Of a stretch of DNA of 64,000 nt, positions 8,253 to 16,945 are shown in pieces. The notes beneath the pieces were generated by a model. It was not told the DNA's origin. It did not search any database and saw only the letters and a list, made by a program, of their open reading frames with translations. Source of the stretch: Verrucomicrobiota bacterium (GTDB lineage: Bacteria > Verrucomicrobiota > Verrucomicrobiia > CAIQCK01). Numbering within the stretch: the stretch's first letter is position 1; the number at the start of each line of letters is the position of its first letter. Location of the stretch: positions 1 through 64,000 of the forward strand of contig JAPLTX010000038.1 in assembly GCA_026397915.1 (NCBI GenBank). The letters are read 5' to 3'. A program made the translations under genes and the position numbers.

Positions 8253-8648
8253 ATGGCTCACTGGATGCGAACAAATCGGCGGCGGGAGAGCGGCGTGGTG
8301 CATCTTTGGCCGGTAATGAAGTGGATCGGCGTGACGGTATTGGTAGCGTCCGGCGCGATGCTGGTGGTTTGGCAGCAGACGCAGAACGCGGCGCTGGCCC
8401 GCGGCATCGAGGAGTGCCGGCTGAACATGGAAAAGAAGCGCCGCGACAACGTCCAACTCGGGTTGCAGATTGCACAATTGGAGAAACCGGAAGTGTTGGA
8501 GTGGAAGAACCAAGTCTGGCGTCTCGGTTTGGTGATGCCTTCGGAAAACCAGATTGTCAGGGTGGGGCCAAACGATCGGTTCACACCATCGCCGCGGCCG
8601 GGGACGCGCGCCGTGCGCAATCCCGGCGCGGTGGCATTGCGCCATTGA
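8253..8648 (+). CDS. ftsL: FtsL-like cell division protein
   Basis: The 131-residue product has the FtsL plan: a short basic cytoplasmic N-terminus, one membrane helix at about residues 22-41 (WIGVTVLVASGAMLVVW), and a periplasmic coiled coil (about 42-90, RGIEECRLNMEKKRRDNVQLGLQIAQLEK). FtsL pairs with FtsB and FtsQ to activate FtsW-FtsI. Sequence conservation in this family is weak, so the call rests on topology and on its place between rsmH and ftsI. GAGGAA precedes the ATG. The C-terminal tail beyond the coiled coil is proline- and arginine-rich. Confidence 0.8.
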   Translation: MAHWMRTNRRRESGVVHLWPVMKWIGVTVLVASGAMLVVWQQTQNAALARGIEECRLNMEKKRRDNVQLGLQIAQLEKPEVLEWKNQVWRLGLVMPSENQIVRVGPNDRFTPSPRPGTRAVRNPGAVALRH

Positions 8649-8664
8649 CCCAACGGCAACGCTC

Positions 8665-10554
8665 ATGACTCACGACCGGTATCGTTGGCAAGGGTGGATA
8701 GCGGGCATCGTCCTGCTCGTGGGATTCCTGCCGGTCGGTCGCCAGCTGGTCCAGTGGCAGGTGATTCAGCGCGACGAATTAGTGCCGAAGGCAGGCAGCC
8801 ACCTCAAGAAACAAATCTTGGAAGGTTACCGCGGCAACATCCTTGACGCGAACGGCGAGATTTTGGTGACAAGCGTGCCGAAAAAAACAGTGGTTGCCGA
8901 CGCGGCGGTGTTGAGCAGCCTCGACCTGCCTGCGAACGTGACACCAATGGTCGTGCGCAAAACAGCCGAAGTGCTCGGCTTGCCGGAGCGGTATGTTTGG
9001 GACCGGCTCGGTCGCAACAGCCAATACGTCGTCATCGCGCACAAAGTGGACGAAGTGGTGTTCAACCGGCTGACCAATGAAATTGCCCGACTGGATTTCG
9101 GCGTGGATCCGCGCCAACTCCCCCCCAAGCAACGCGTCATACTGCGGCAGGCGCGGCATGCGGCCATTTATGCCGACGAGAAGGACGAATTTGTTCGTTC
9201 GTATTCCGAGGGACGTTGCGCGCAAGTGCTTGGCTACGTGGACAGCAATCACAGAGGTGTGGCTGGCATTGAGCGCCAGTTCGACGGCTTGTTGCGGGCT
9301 TACGACGGCACGCGCGTGATCGAACGGAACGCGTTTGGCGAGGCGCTGTGGATCTACACGAAGGACGAAGTTCTGCCGCACGACGGTTTCGACGTGCAGT
9401 TGACGATTGATCGGGCGGTGCAGAGGGTGTTGGAGGAGGAGTTGCAGAAGGCCTTCGACGAACGCCGGCCCGATAGCGCGATCGGCATCGTCATGCGTCC
9501 GCGCACCGGTGAGATTCTCGCGATGGCCGCCTGTCCAGCGTTCGACCCGAGCGAGCCGGGTAAGAAACTTCCCGGCGAAACGGAAATAGCGATGCTGGAT
9601 CGGCTACGCAACCGCTGCATCGCAGACGTCGCCGAACCGGGATCCACGTTCAAGATCGTCACCGTGGCCGGCGCGCTCGACAAGGGCGTGGTGACGCTGA
9701 ACGACACATTCGACTGTCACATGCCATGGTTTTTCTGCGGCGTGCCGCTGCGCGATTCGCACCACTACAGCAATCTGACCGTAAAAGAGATCATAACCAA
9801 GTCGAGCAACATCGGCGCGGGAAAAATTGCGGCGACGCGGTTGGGTCAGCAGGGTCTCTACGATTACATGAAGGCGTTTGGTTTTGGCGAGCGCACGGGC
9901 GTTCAGTTGCCCGGCGAGGTGCGGGGTATCGTTCATCCGCCGAAGTCGTGGTCCGCCATCAGTGTCGCTCACATTCCGATGGGTCACGAAGTCGCCGTGA
10001 CGCCGCTGCAGATGATCACGGCAATGAGCACCATCGCCAACGGTGGTCTTCGGATGCAGCCGATGATTGTGAAAGGCGTGCGCGACCGTTCTGGCCAGCT
10101 TGTCGGTCGTTTCGATCCCAAGCCGGTGCGTCAGATCATTCGCAAGGAGACGGCGAACTTGATGGTGGAGGCACTCACGACCGTGACTGAAAGAGGCGGC
10201 ACCGGCACGCGAGGTGCCGTGCGCGGTTTCGATGTGGCTGCGAAGACGGGCACGGCGCAGAAACTCGAAGGTGGGCATTACGTGCAGAAGTATTACTCAT
10301 CGTTTGTCGGCTTCTTCCCGGCACGGCAGCCGGAGATCTGCATCTTGATTTCGTTGGACAACCCGCACGATCCAGGGGGCGAATACTACGGCGGCGCGAT
10401 CGCCGCGCCTGCGTTTCAAGCCGTGGCGGAGCGGGTGGCGAAGACTTTGAGCATCCGGCCAGACCGGCCCGAGGAGGAGATTGCGATGCAGACGTCCAGG
10501 CCGAGAAGCCATTTGAACACAGCGCAGAACCATGCAAATCAAAAAACTAATTGA
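8665..10554 (+). CDS. ftsI: Division-specific peptidoglycan transpeptidase FtsI (PBP3 type)
   Basis: FtsI crosslinks septal peptidoglycan in the periplasm. The 629-residue protein has one N-terminal membrane helix (GWIAGIVLLVGFLPV), a dimerisation/pedestal domain, and a transpeptidase domain with all three penicillin-binding motifs: S327-x2-K330 (GSTFK), S380-S-N382 and K527-T-G-T530. No PASTA repeats are present. The ATG at 8665 lies 16 bases after ftsL; a longer frame from 8554 runs inside ftsL and is rejected. The 3' end overlaps murE by 23 bases, indicating coupled translation. As a class B PBP in the dcw cluster it should work with FtsW. Confidence 0.95.
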   Translation: MTHDRYRWQGWIAGIVLLVGFLPVGRQLVQWQVIQRDELVPKAGSHLKKQILEGYRGNILDANGEILVTSVPKKTVVADAAVLSSLDLPANVTPMVVRKTAEVLGLPERYVWDRLGRNSQYVVIAHKVDEVVFNRLTNEIARLDFGVDPRQLPPKQRVILRQARHAAIYADEKDEFVRSYSEGRCAQVLGYVDSNHRGVAGIERQFDGLLRAYDGTRVIERNAFGEALWIYTKDEVLPHDGFDVQLTIDRAVQRVLEEELQKAFDERRPDSAIGIVMRPRTGEILAMAACPAFDPSEPGKKLPGETEIAMLDRLRNRCIADVAEPGSTFKIVTVAGALDKGVVTLNDTFDCHMPWFFCGVPLRDSHHYSNLTVKEIITKSSNIGAGKIAATRLGQQGLYDYMKAFGFGERTGVQLPGEVRGIVHPPKSWSAISVAHIPMGHEVAVTPLQMITAMSTIANGGLRMQPMIVKGVRDRSGQLVGRFDPKPVRQIIRKETANLMVEALTTVTERGGTGTRGAVRGFDVAAKTGTAQKLEGGHYVQKYYSSFVGFFPARQPEICILISLDNPHDPGGEYYGGAIAAPAFQAVAERVAKTLSIRPDRPEEEIAMQTSRPRSHLNTAQNHANQKTN

Positions 10555-12049
10555 AGTGTTAAGCGGCGCCGAAGTAGAAGGGCCGCTCGATCGGGATATT
10601 CTTTCGATTCACTACGACTCGCGGCGCGTAACGCCGGAGAGCCTGTTCGTCGCATTGCCGGGACTGAAAACCGACGGCCACAAGTTTATCGAGCATGCCG
10701 TGCAGCGCGGCGCGGCGGCCGTTTTGGTGGAGAAGCAGGTCATGGCTGTCCGTCGCGCGACGGTCATTCGCGTCCCTGACGCTCGCGAAGCGATGGCGCG
10801 GCTGGCGGCACAGTTCTACGGCCATCCGTATCGCAAGATGAAGGTGATCGGCATTACGGGCACAAATGGCAAGACCACCACCGCCTTCATGATCCAGCGC
10901 ATTTTGAAAGAAGCCGGTATCAAGACCGGTCTCATTGGCACCGTCCGTTACGAGATTGGCGAACGTGTCATTCCCGCAGCGCGCACGACGCCGGAAGCGG
11001 TCGAGTTGCACGAAATGATGGCGCAAATGGTGCGACAGAACTGCGGCGCGGTGGTGATGGAGGTCAGCAGCCATTCGCTCGACCAGAAGCGCGTGCTGGG
11101 CATTGACTTTGATGTGGCGGTATTCACCAACCTGACACAGGACCATCTCGATTATCACAAGACGATGGACAGCTACTTCGACGCGAAAAGCATTCTGTTC
11201 AAATCACTCTCCACCAACGGCAAGATCGGCATCGCGGTCATCAACGTGGACGATCCGCGCGGCCGCGAACTGGCTGCGATGCCATTGAAGGCGGCCAAGC
11301 TCACCTATGGCATCGAGAACGAGGCGATGGTCCGCGGCCAGACGCTGGCGGTGAACTGCGTCGGTTTGAAGTTCGAGGTTGCCACGCCGAAAGGTGAGGA
11401 CCGAATTTCGCTGCCGCTATTTGGCCGCTACAACGTCTCCAACGCTCTCGGCGCTCTCGGCGCGTGCATGGCGCTGGGCGTGAAGCTGCCGACCATGGCG
11501 CGCGCGCTGAAGTCGCTTCCGGCGGTGCCGGGCCGGCTGGAGCGGGTGGATTGCGGCCAGCCGTTCCAGGTGTTCGTGGACTACGCGCACACCGACGACG
11601 CGCTCAAGAACATGCTCTCGACGCTGCGCGAGTCTACCGCGAAACGGTTGCTGGTATGCTTCGGCTGCGGCGGCAACCGCGACACGCGCAAGCGCGCGCT
11701 CATGGGCCGTGTGGCGGGCGAACTGGCGGACTTCAGCGTGCTGACTTCCGACAATCCGCGCAAGGAAGAGCCGCGCGCGATCATCGCGCAGATCGAAGAA
11801 GGTTTTCCGGGCGGCGAGGCGGGCAAGTATGAAGTTGTCCAAGATCGGCGCGAGGCGATCAACCGCGTGCTGGCGATGGCGGAGGCGGGCGACGTGGTGG
11901 TGATTGCTGGCAAAGGCCACGAGACCTACCAGGAGTTCGCCGACACTGTGATTTCGTTTGACGATCGTGAAGTCGCACGGGAGTATTTGACGCAATGTTG
12001 GAAAAACCGTCCCTCGAATACGCCGCCCGCGCCTGCGGAGGGCAACTGA
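10532..12049 (+). CDS. murE: UDP-MurNAc-tripeptide synthetase MurE (meso-DAP type)
   Basis: MurE adds the third stem-peptide residue to UDP-MurNAc-L-Ala-D-Glu. The 505-residue product has the Mur ligase ATP loop GITGTNGKTTT near residue 108 and the C-terminal DNPR motif at residues 407-410, which marks enzymes that use meso-diaminopimelate in place of lysine. This implies a Gram-negative type stem peptide. VFVDYAHTDDAL and KGHETYQ are further family blocks. The start overlaps ftsI and the end overlaps murF by 55 bases, the tight packing typical of this cluster. Confidence 0.96.
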   Translation: MQIKKLIEVLSGAEVEGPLDRDILSIHYDSRRVTPESLFVALPGLKTDGHKFIEHAVQRGAAAVLVEKQVMAVRRATVIRVPDAREAMARLAAQFYGHPYRKMKVIGITGTNGKTTTAFMIQRILKEAGIKTGLIGTVRYEIGERVIPAARTTPEAVELHEMMAQMVRQNCGAVVMEVSSHSLDQKRVLGIDFDVAVFTNLTQDHLDYHKTMDSYFDAKSILFKSLSTNGKIGIAVINVDDPRGRELAAMPLKAAKLTYGIENEAMVRGQTLAVNCVGLKFEVATPKGEDRISLPLFGRYNVSNALGALGACMALGVKLPTMARALKSLPAVPGRLERVDCGQPFQVFVDYAHTDDALKNMLSTLRESTAKRLLVCFGCGGNRDTRKRALMGRVAGELADFSVLTSDNPRKEEPRAIIAQIEEGFPGGEAGKYEVVQDRREAINRVLAMAEAGDVVVIAGKGHETYQEFADTVISFDDREVAREYLTQCWKNRPSNTPPAPAEGN

Positions 12050-13446
12050 AAGGCGCCATGGTTGAGACACTCTTCCATGGCGTTTCGAGCGATTCCCGTC
12101 GAATTCGGCCCGGCGAGATTTTTGTGGCGCTGCATGGCGACCGGTTTAATGGGCACGATTACCTCCAGCAGGTGGCCGAGCGCGGCGCGGCGGCGGCCAT
12201 CGTTTCCGATTCGCGCAGAGTGCCGGCCGGTTTCAGGCTGCCTGTCATTGAGGTGCGCGACACGCTGCGGGCGCTGCAAGAATTCGCCGCGAATTATCGG
12301 CAGGCGATGCTGCTGCGCACGGTGGCCGTCACCGGCTCCAACGGCAAGACCAGCACCAAGGACATGTTGGCGACGCTGCTCGCCGAGCGGTTTTCCACCA
12401 CCAAGACGGAAGGCAACCTCAACAACCACATCGGCGTGCCGCTGAGCCTGCTGCAGATCCGGCGCTCGCACGAAATCGGCGTCTTCGAGATGGGCATGAA
12501 TCATCCCGGCGAGCTTGCGCCGTTGGCGGAAATGGTCGCGCCGGCAGTATCCATCATTACCAACGTTGGTCCGGCGCATCTCGAAGGCATGGGCGACGAA
12601 CAAGCCGTGGCGCGCGAGAAGGCCAGCGCCATTCTCGCGCTTCCGCCTAACGGCGTCGCCGTCCTCAACGCCGACAACCGCTGGACGCCGTATCTACGTC
12701 GTCGGGCGGTGTCGCGGGTTGTCACGGCGGGATTTGCGGTGGGCGCGGACGTGCGCGCCGAAAACGTCCGGCATTCGGCGGACGGCGTCGAGTTCGATTT
12801 GATTTTGCCGCCGCTGGATTCGCCAAGCTGGCCGCGCATGATTTCGCCGCGCGGGCCGGTAAACGAAAGCTTGTCGCCTGTCCGTGTCAAGCTGGCGGCG
12901 ATCGGCGATCATTGGATTTCCAATGCGCTGCTGGCAGCCGCCGCTGCGCGTGTGTTCGGGCTGACGACGGATGAGATCGCCGCCGGTTTCAGGAAGATCG
13001 AGCTGCCGGCAATGCGCATGCAGTCGTGCGAGGTTGAAGGTGTTCACTGGATCAACGACGCTTACAACGCCAACCCAGACTCGATGCGTGCGGCGTTGCA
13101 GGCGCTAGCGCTGTGGCCGTGCCTTGGCCGGCGTGTGGCGGTCCTGGGCGACATGCTGGAGCTGGGCGCGGAAAGCGAGCGTTGGCATCGCGAGCTTGGC
13201 GTCGAAGCGGCGCGGCAGAAATTGGATTTGCTCATCACGGTGGGTTCGATGGCTGGATTCATCGCCGGAGAGGCGCGCGCAAATGGCATGCAGACCGGCG
13301 GCATTGTGATTTGCGAAACCGTGACACAAGCGGCGGCAGCGCTGCGGGCGCGTATCCAACCGGAAGACTGCGTGCTCGTGAAAGCTTCACGCGGCATGAA
13401 GTTGGAGCCGCTGGTTCCCCGGCCGCGGCCGGCGAGCACGGAGTAG
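11995..13446 (+). CDS. murF: UDP-MurNAc-pentapeptide synthetase MurF
   Basis: MurF attaches D-Ala-D-Ala to complete the cytoplasmic precursor. The 483-residue protein shows the N-terminal substrate domain with DSRRIRPGEIFVAL, the ATP loop VTGSNGKTSTKD near residue 114, the EMGMNHPGE block and the INDAYNANPDSMRAAL segment near residue 347, all characteristic of MurF. It starts within the end of murE, a long overlap, but the N-terminal sequence before SSDSRR is needed for the family fold. mraY begins two bases after its stop. It depends on Ddl, encoded about 8 kb downstream in the same cluster. Confidence 0.96.
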   Translation: MLEKPSLEYAARACGGQLKGAMVETLFHGVSSDSRRIRPGEIFVALHGDRFNGHDYLQQVAERGAAAAIVSDSRRVPAGFRLPVIEVRDTLRALQEFAANYRQAMLLRTVAVTGSNGKTSTKDMLATLLAERFSTTKTEGNLNNHIGVPLSLLQIRRSHEIGVFEMGMNHPGELAPLAEMVAPAVSIITNVGPAHLEGMGDEQAVAREKASAILALPPNGVAVLNADNRWTPYLRRRAVSRVVTAGFAVGADVRAENVRHSADGVEFDLILPPLDSPSWPRMISPRGPVNESLSPVRVKLAAIGDHWISNALLAAAAARVFGLTTDEIAAGFRKIELPAMRMQSCEVEGVHWINDAYNANPDSMRAALQALALWPCLGRRVAVLGDMLELGAESERWHRELGVEAARQKLDLLITVGSMAGFIAGEARANGMQTGGIVICETVTQAAAALRARIQPEDCVLVKASRGMKLEPLVPRPRPASTE

Positions 13447-13447
13447 A

Positions 13448-14575
13448 ATGTTTTACTTCCTGCATCATCTGACACACTTCAGCGACGGGCTGGGAGTGCT
13501 GAATGTTTTTCGCTACGTCAACTTTCGCGCAATGATGGCGGCGGTGACGGCGATGTTGGTGAGCGTCTGGCTCGGCCCGCGAGTGATCGCGTGGTTGCGG
13601 CGACGAAAAGCCGGCGAGCATGTGGGCGACGACGCGGACCTCGCGACACTGGCCGCGCTGCGCAAAGGGAAGTGCGACACGCCTTCGAGCGGCGGCATTC
13701 TGATCGTGATTGCACTGGTCATTTCGACGCTGCTCTGGGCCAATCCCTCCGTCAGGTTCATCTGGCTGACGCTGTTCTGCCTGCTCTGGCTGGCTGCGCT
13801 CGGCTGGCTGGACGATTCCATGAAAGCTCGCAAGAAGACGCGGCAAGGGCTTGGCGGGTGGCAGAAACTCACCGGCCAAGTCGCGCTGGGTTTGATCGTT
13901 GGCGCGTGGCTTTGGATGGATCCGGACACGTCGCAACAAGTGCGCGAACTGTGGCTGCCGTTCTGGAAGAAGCCGGTAATCGCAGACATCGGGTTGTGGG
14001 CGATTGTGTGGATCGAACTCATCATCATCGCCAGTTCCAACGCGGTGAACCTGACCGACGGGATGGACGGGCTGGCGATCGGTTGCACGATCAGCGCGGC
14101 GGCGGCGCTCGGCGTGTTGGCTTACGTGGCAGACCAGCCGAGGTTGGCGGCCTACCTGCACATCCCGCAACTGAAGAATGCCGGCGAGCTGACGGTGCTC
14201 TGCTCGGCGTTGTTTGGCGCGGGCGTCGGATTTCTCTGGTTCAACTGCCACCCGGCGCAGGTGTTTATGGGCGACACTGGCTCGCTGGCCATCGGCGGCG
14301 TGCTCGGCGTCGTCGCGGTGGTGATCCAACAGCCGTTCACGCTGATCATCATCGGCGGCATTTTTGTTGTCGAGGCGGTGAGCGTCATCATTCAGGTCAG
14401 CTACTTCAAGTGGACCAAGAGCCGCTGCGGCGAAGGCCGGCGCGTGTTTCTCATGACGCCGCTGCATCATCATTTTCAGTTGAAAGGTTGGAGCGAAACA
14501 CAGGTCGTCGTGCGGTTCTGGATTCTGGCGCTGCTTTTCGCGATGGTCGGTCTCGGAACACTCAAACTGCGATGA
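13448..14575 (+). CDS. mraY: Phospho-MurNAc-pentapeptide translocase MraY
   Basis: MraY transfers phospho-MurNAc-pentapeptide to undecaprenyl phosphate, forming lipid I in the inner membrane. The 375-residue protein has about ten membrane helices. The Asp pair (GWLDD, residues 119-123), NLTDGMDGLA near 201-210, the GDTGSLAIGG block and the HHHFQLKGW loop are all present. The usual GTPTMGG segment reads CDTPSSGG, a small deviation. The stop overlaps the murD start as ATGA. The other reading frame across this gene is open for more than 300 codons but codes for nothing plausible. Confidence 0.96.
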   Translation: MFYFLHHLTHFSDGLGVLNVFRYVNFRAMMAAVTAMLVSVWLGPRVIAWLRRRKAGEHVGDDADLATLAALRKGKCDTPSSGGILIVIALVISTLLWANPSVRFIWLTLFCLLWLAALGWLDDSMKARKKTRQGLGGWQKLTGQVALGLIVGAWLWMDPDTSQQVRELWLPFWKKPVIADIGLWAIVWIELIIIASSNAVNLTDGMDGLAIGCTISAAAALGVLAYVADQPRLAAYLHIPQLKNAGELTVLCSALFGAGVGFLWFNCHPAQVFMGDTGSLAIGGVLGVVAVVIQQPFTLIIIGGIFVVEAVSVIIQVSYFKWTKSRCGEGRRVFLMTPLHHHFQLKGWSETQVVVRFWILALLFAMVGLGTLKLR

Positions 14576-15972
14576 GTTTTGACGTGCGAAAAAAGACGGT
14601 GCTGGTGCTTGGCTTGGGCCGCAGCGGTGTGGCGGCCGCGCGGTTGTTGGCCGAGCGCGGCGCGCGAGTTATCGGTGTTGACAATGCCGATAACGAAGCC
14701 CTACAAACTGTGGCGAAGGCGTTGTGGGCGCAGGGCGTTGAAACGCGGCTGGGCGTCGGGCAACTGGGGCAAGTAGCCGCCGATTTGGCGGTGTTAAGCC
14801 CCGGTTTTCCGCCCGAAAACGCGTTACTTCGCGCCGTGGAAAGCGCAGGCGTGCCGGTGATCAGCGAGTTGGAATTGGGGTTTCGTTTTTGCCCTTGTCC
14901 GGTCATCGCGGTCACGGGCACCAACGGTAAGACGACCACGACGGAATTGTGCGCCGCCGTGTTGCAAGCCGGCGGAATTGCCGCGCCGCCGGCTGGAAAT
15001 ATCGGCCGTGCGTTTTGCGACTTGCTGCGCCACGATGACGCGAAGAGCGCGGAAGTCGGGCGGCTTGATGCGGTGGTGTTGGAAGTCAGTTCTTTTCAAT
15101 TGGAACGGATCGAGCGATTTCAGCCGCGAGTGAGCGTGATGCTCAACGTGACGCCCGATCATCTGGACCGCTATGCTTCGATGCGCGATTACGCGACGGC
15201 AAAGGAGCGGGTGTTCATGAATCAGCGGATGGACGATGTGGTGGTGGTGAACGCCGATTGTTTGAGCGACTTCGCCTCGTTGCGACGGCTGGGCGCGCCA
15301 CGGCAGGTGGTGTTCAGTGCCCGCGGGCGACGCGAAGGTTGTGCGATGTGGTTGGAAGGCACGAAGATTCTCAGCGTGCAGGCCGGCGATCTGCTCGACA
15401 TGGCGGCTACGCATTTGCACGGGCCGCACAACGCTGAGAACATCATGTCGGCGTTGGCAGTTGGCGAGGTGTTTCACGTGCCGTTGGAAGTGGCGAGGCA
15501 GGCGATTGCGGCGTATCGGCCGCTGCCGCACCGGTGTGAGTTTGTCGCGGTGATTGACGGCGTAAGTTACGTCAACGACTCGAAGGCGACCAACACCGAC
15601 GCGGTGGAGAAGGCGCTGGCCGGGTTTGACCAGCCTGTGGTGCTGATCGCCGGAGGCAAGGACAAAGGTTTTGATTTTGCCGCGCTGAACGAGACGCTGC
15701 GGCAGAAGGCAAAGTTGGCGGTATTGATCGGCGAAACGCGCGAGAAGCTGGCAACGTGTTGGTCGCCGGTAGTGCGTTGTGTGAAAGCCGATACGCTGGA
15801 AGCGGCCGTGCGGTTGGCGCGGCAGAACGCGCAATGTGGTGATGTCGTTCTTTTGTCGCCAGCGTGCTCAAGCTTTGATATGTTTCAGAGCTACGAAGAC
15901 AGAGGAAAACAATTTAAGCAGATCGTCCGGACACTCGCGTCCGGCCAAGAAATTTCGCGAGCCAAACATTAA
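14572..15972 (+). CDS. murD: UDP-MurNAc-L-Ala:D-Glu ligase MurD
   Basis: MurD adds D-glutamate to UDP-MurNAc-L-Ala. The 466-residue protein has the N-terminal UDP-binding VLGLGRSGVAAARLL, the ATP loop VTGTNGKTTTTE near residue 117, the LEVSSFQLE block, NVTPDHLDRY and the C-terminal SKATNTDAV segment. The ATG at 14572 overlaps the mraY stop by four bases and gives normal family length, so the much longer open frame reaching back to 13591 is not used. A LysM protein gene follows after 48 bases. Confidence 0.96.
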   Translation: MSFDVRKKTVLVLGLGRSGVAAARLLAERGARVIGVDNADNEALQTVAKALWAQGVETRLGVGQLGQVAADLAVLSPGFPPENALLRAVESAGVPVISELELGFRFCPCPVIAVTGTNGKTTTTELCAAVLQAGGIAAPPAGNIGRAFCDLLRHDDAKSAEVGRLDAVVLEVSSFQLERIERFQPRVSVMLNVTPDHLDRYASMRDYATAKERVFMNQRMDDVVVVNADCLSDFASLRRLGAPRQVVFSARGRREGCAMWLEGTKILSVQAGDLLDMAATHLHGPHNAENIMSALAVGEVFHVPLEVARQAIAAYRPLPHRCEFVAVIDGVSYVNDSKATNTDAVEKALAGFDQPVVLIAGGKDKGFDFAALNETLRQKAKLAVLIGETREKLATCWSPVVRCVKADTLEAAVRLARQNAQCGDVVLLSPACSSFDMFQSYEDRGKQFKQIVRTLASGQEISRAKH

Positions 15973-16020
15973 CCCAAACCAGTAGGAAGTAACGCAGAGA
16001 GGACCGGAGGAACGTAAAAC

Positions 16021-16848
16021 ATGAACTCGAAGACGTCGAAGATAATACTGATTGCCGGGATGCATGTCGCGGTGATCGGAGGACTGTTGTTGTTTGAAAG
16101 CTGCAAGCCGACACACAAGACCCGTTCGGCTGTTGTGACGCCGCCGCCGGGAGCGCCCGCTGCCGCGGTGGTGCCGACAGAGGTGACGCCGCCGCCGCCT
16201 ATGCCGGTGACGCCGGTCATGACAGCGCCTGCCATTGAAACGAAACCTGCCGTTGCGATGGCGCCCGTGGCCAAGGCAACGTCGAGTTACACGGTCGTCA
16301 AGGGCGACACACTCTCCGGCATCGCGCACAAGAACGGCACCACCGTTACCGCGTTGAAGCAGGCGAATAATCTGAGCAGTGACACCATTCGCATTGGCCA
16401 GAAGTTGACGGTTCCTTCGCCACAGGAAAGTGGACAGAAGGTGGTCGGCGCGCCGCATAAGACGGTTCATAAGAAGAAAGCCGCATCGAAGAAAGCGAGC
16501 GCTGACGTTGCTGCATCCGGCGGTGCCGTGGGCGGCCAGTATGTCGTCGAGAAGGGCGACCAGCCGGTGTCGATCGCCAAGAAGCTTGGCATCAAGACCC
16601 AGGAACTGCTCGACGCAAATCCGGGTCTCGATCCGAAAAAACTCCAGATCGGCCAGAAGCTGAACGTGCCCGGTGCTGCCGCAGCTGCAGCTCCTGCCGG
16701 TGGCATTCCTGCACCTGCCGCAGCCGGTGCGCCGGTGCCTGCCCCGACCGTTCCGTCGCCGTCTCTGCCGGAGCCTCCTCCGGCCGCGCCGTCCATCCCC
16801 GCGCCGCCGCCTTCGGCACCAAGCACTCCGGCTCCGGGACAGATGTGA
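16021..16848 (+). CDS. Membrane-anchored protein with two LysM domains
   Basis: The 275-residue product has an N-terminal hydrophobic segment (about residues 8-26, IILIAGMHVAVIGGLLLF) followed by a cysteine, so it may be a signal anchor or an atypical lipoprotein. A proline-rich linker precedes LysM 1 (about 94-138, YTVVKGDTLSGIA), a lysine-rich linker and LysM 2 (about 176-220, YVVEKGDQPVSIA). A Pro/Ala tail ends the protein. LysM domains bind glycan chains of peptidoglycan. Its place between murD and ftsW suggests a role in envelope attachment or septal wall processing, but no catalytic domain is present. Confidence 0.85.
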   Translation: MNSKTSKIILIAGMHVAVIGGLLLFESCKPTHKTRSAVVTPPPGAPAAAVVPTEVTPPPPMPVTPVMTAPAIETKPAVAMAPVAKATSSYTVVKGDTLSGIAHKNGTTVTALKQANNLSSDTIRIGQKLTVPSPQESGQKVVGAPHKTVHKKKAASKKASADVAASGGAVGGQYVVEKGDQPVSIAKKLGIKTQELLDANPGLDPKKLQIGQKLNVPGAAAAAAPAGGIPAPAAAGAPVPAPTVPSPSLPEPPPAAPSIPAPPPSAPSTPAPGQM

Positions 16849-16879
16849 ACTAACAACCCTTACGAGGTCATGAAACCGC

Positions 16880-16922
16880 GGGAGACTTCCCCAGACCAGA
16901 TCGGCGGCTGGGGAGGTCTCCC
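16880..16922 (+). terminator. Long hairpin between the LysM gene and ftsW
   Basis: A 13-base stem (GGGAGACTTCCCC at 16880-16892 and GGGGAGGTCTCCC at 16910-16922, one G-U pair) encloses a 17-base loop. No T-run follows, so it is not a standard intrinsic terminator. It ends 23 bases before the ftsW start and could attenuate, process or protect the transcript at this one non-overlapping junction of the cluster. Confidence 0.5.
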
Positions 16923-16945
16923 GACAACAGTGAAACCCAAACTAG

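Larger units (their letters stand above)
7937..8270 (+). repeat. Imperfect direct duplication of the rsmH end / ftsL start
   Basis: The stretch around 7937-7980 (GCAG, AAACTGAGGAA, then ATG ... TGGATGC) recurs around 8227-8270 at a distance of 290 bases. Both copies encode an AE-TEE or AGRTEE-like end followed by a new start: MTSWMQKNR at 7962 and MAHWMRTNR at 8253. The second is the true ftsL start. The segment between the copies carries a 67-codon reading frame. Confidence 0.55.

Noticed and set aside
13591-14571. Extension of the murD frame across mraY
   Set aside because: The sequence is arginine-rich shadow of mraY; the ATG at 14572 overlaps the mraY stop and gives the normal MurD length.
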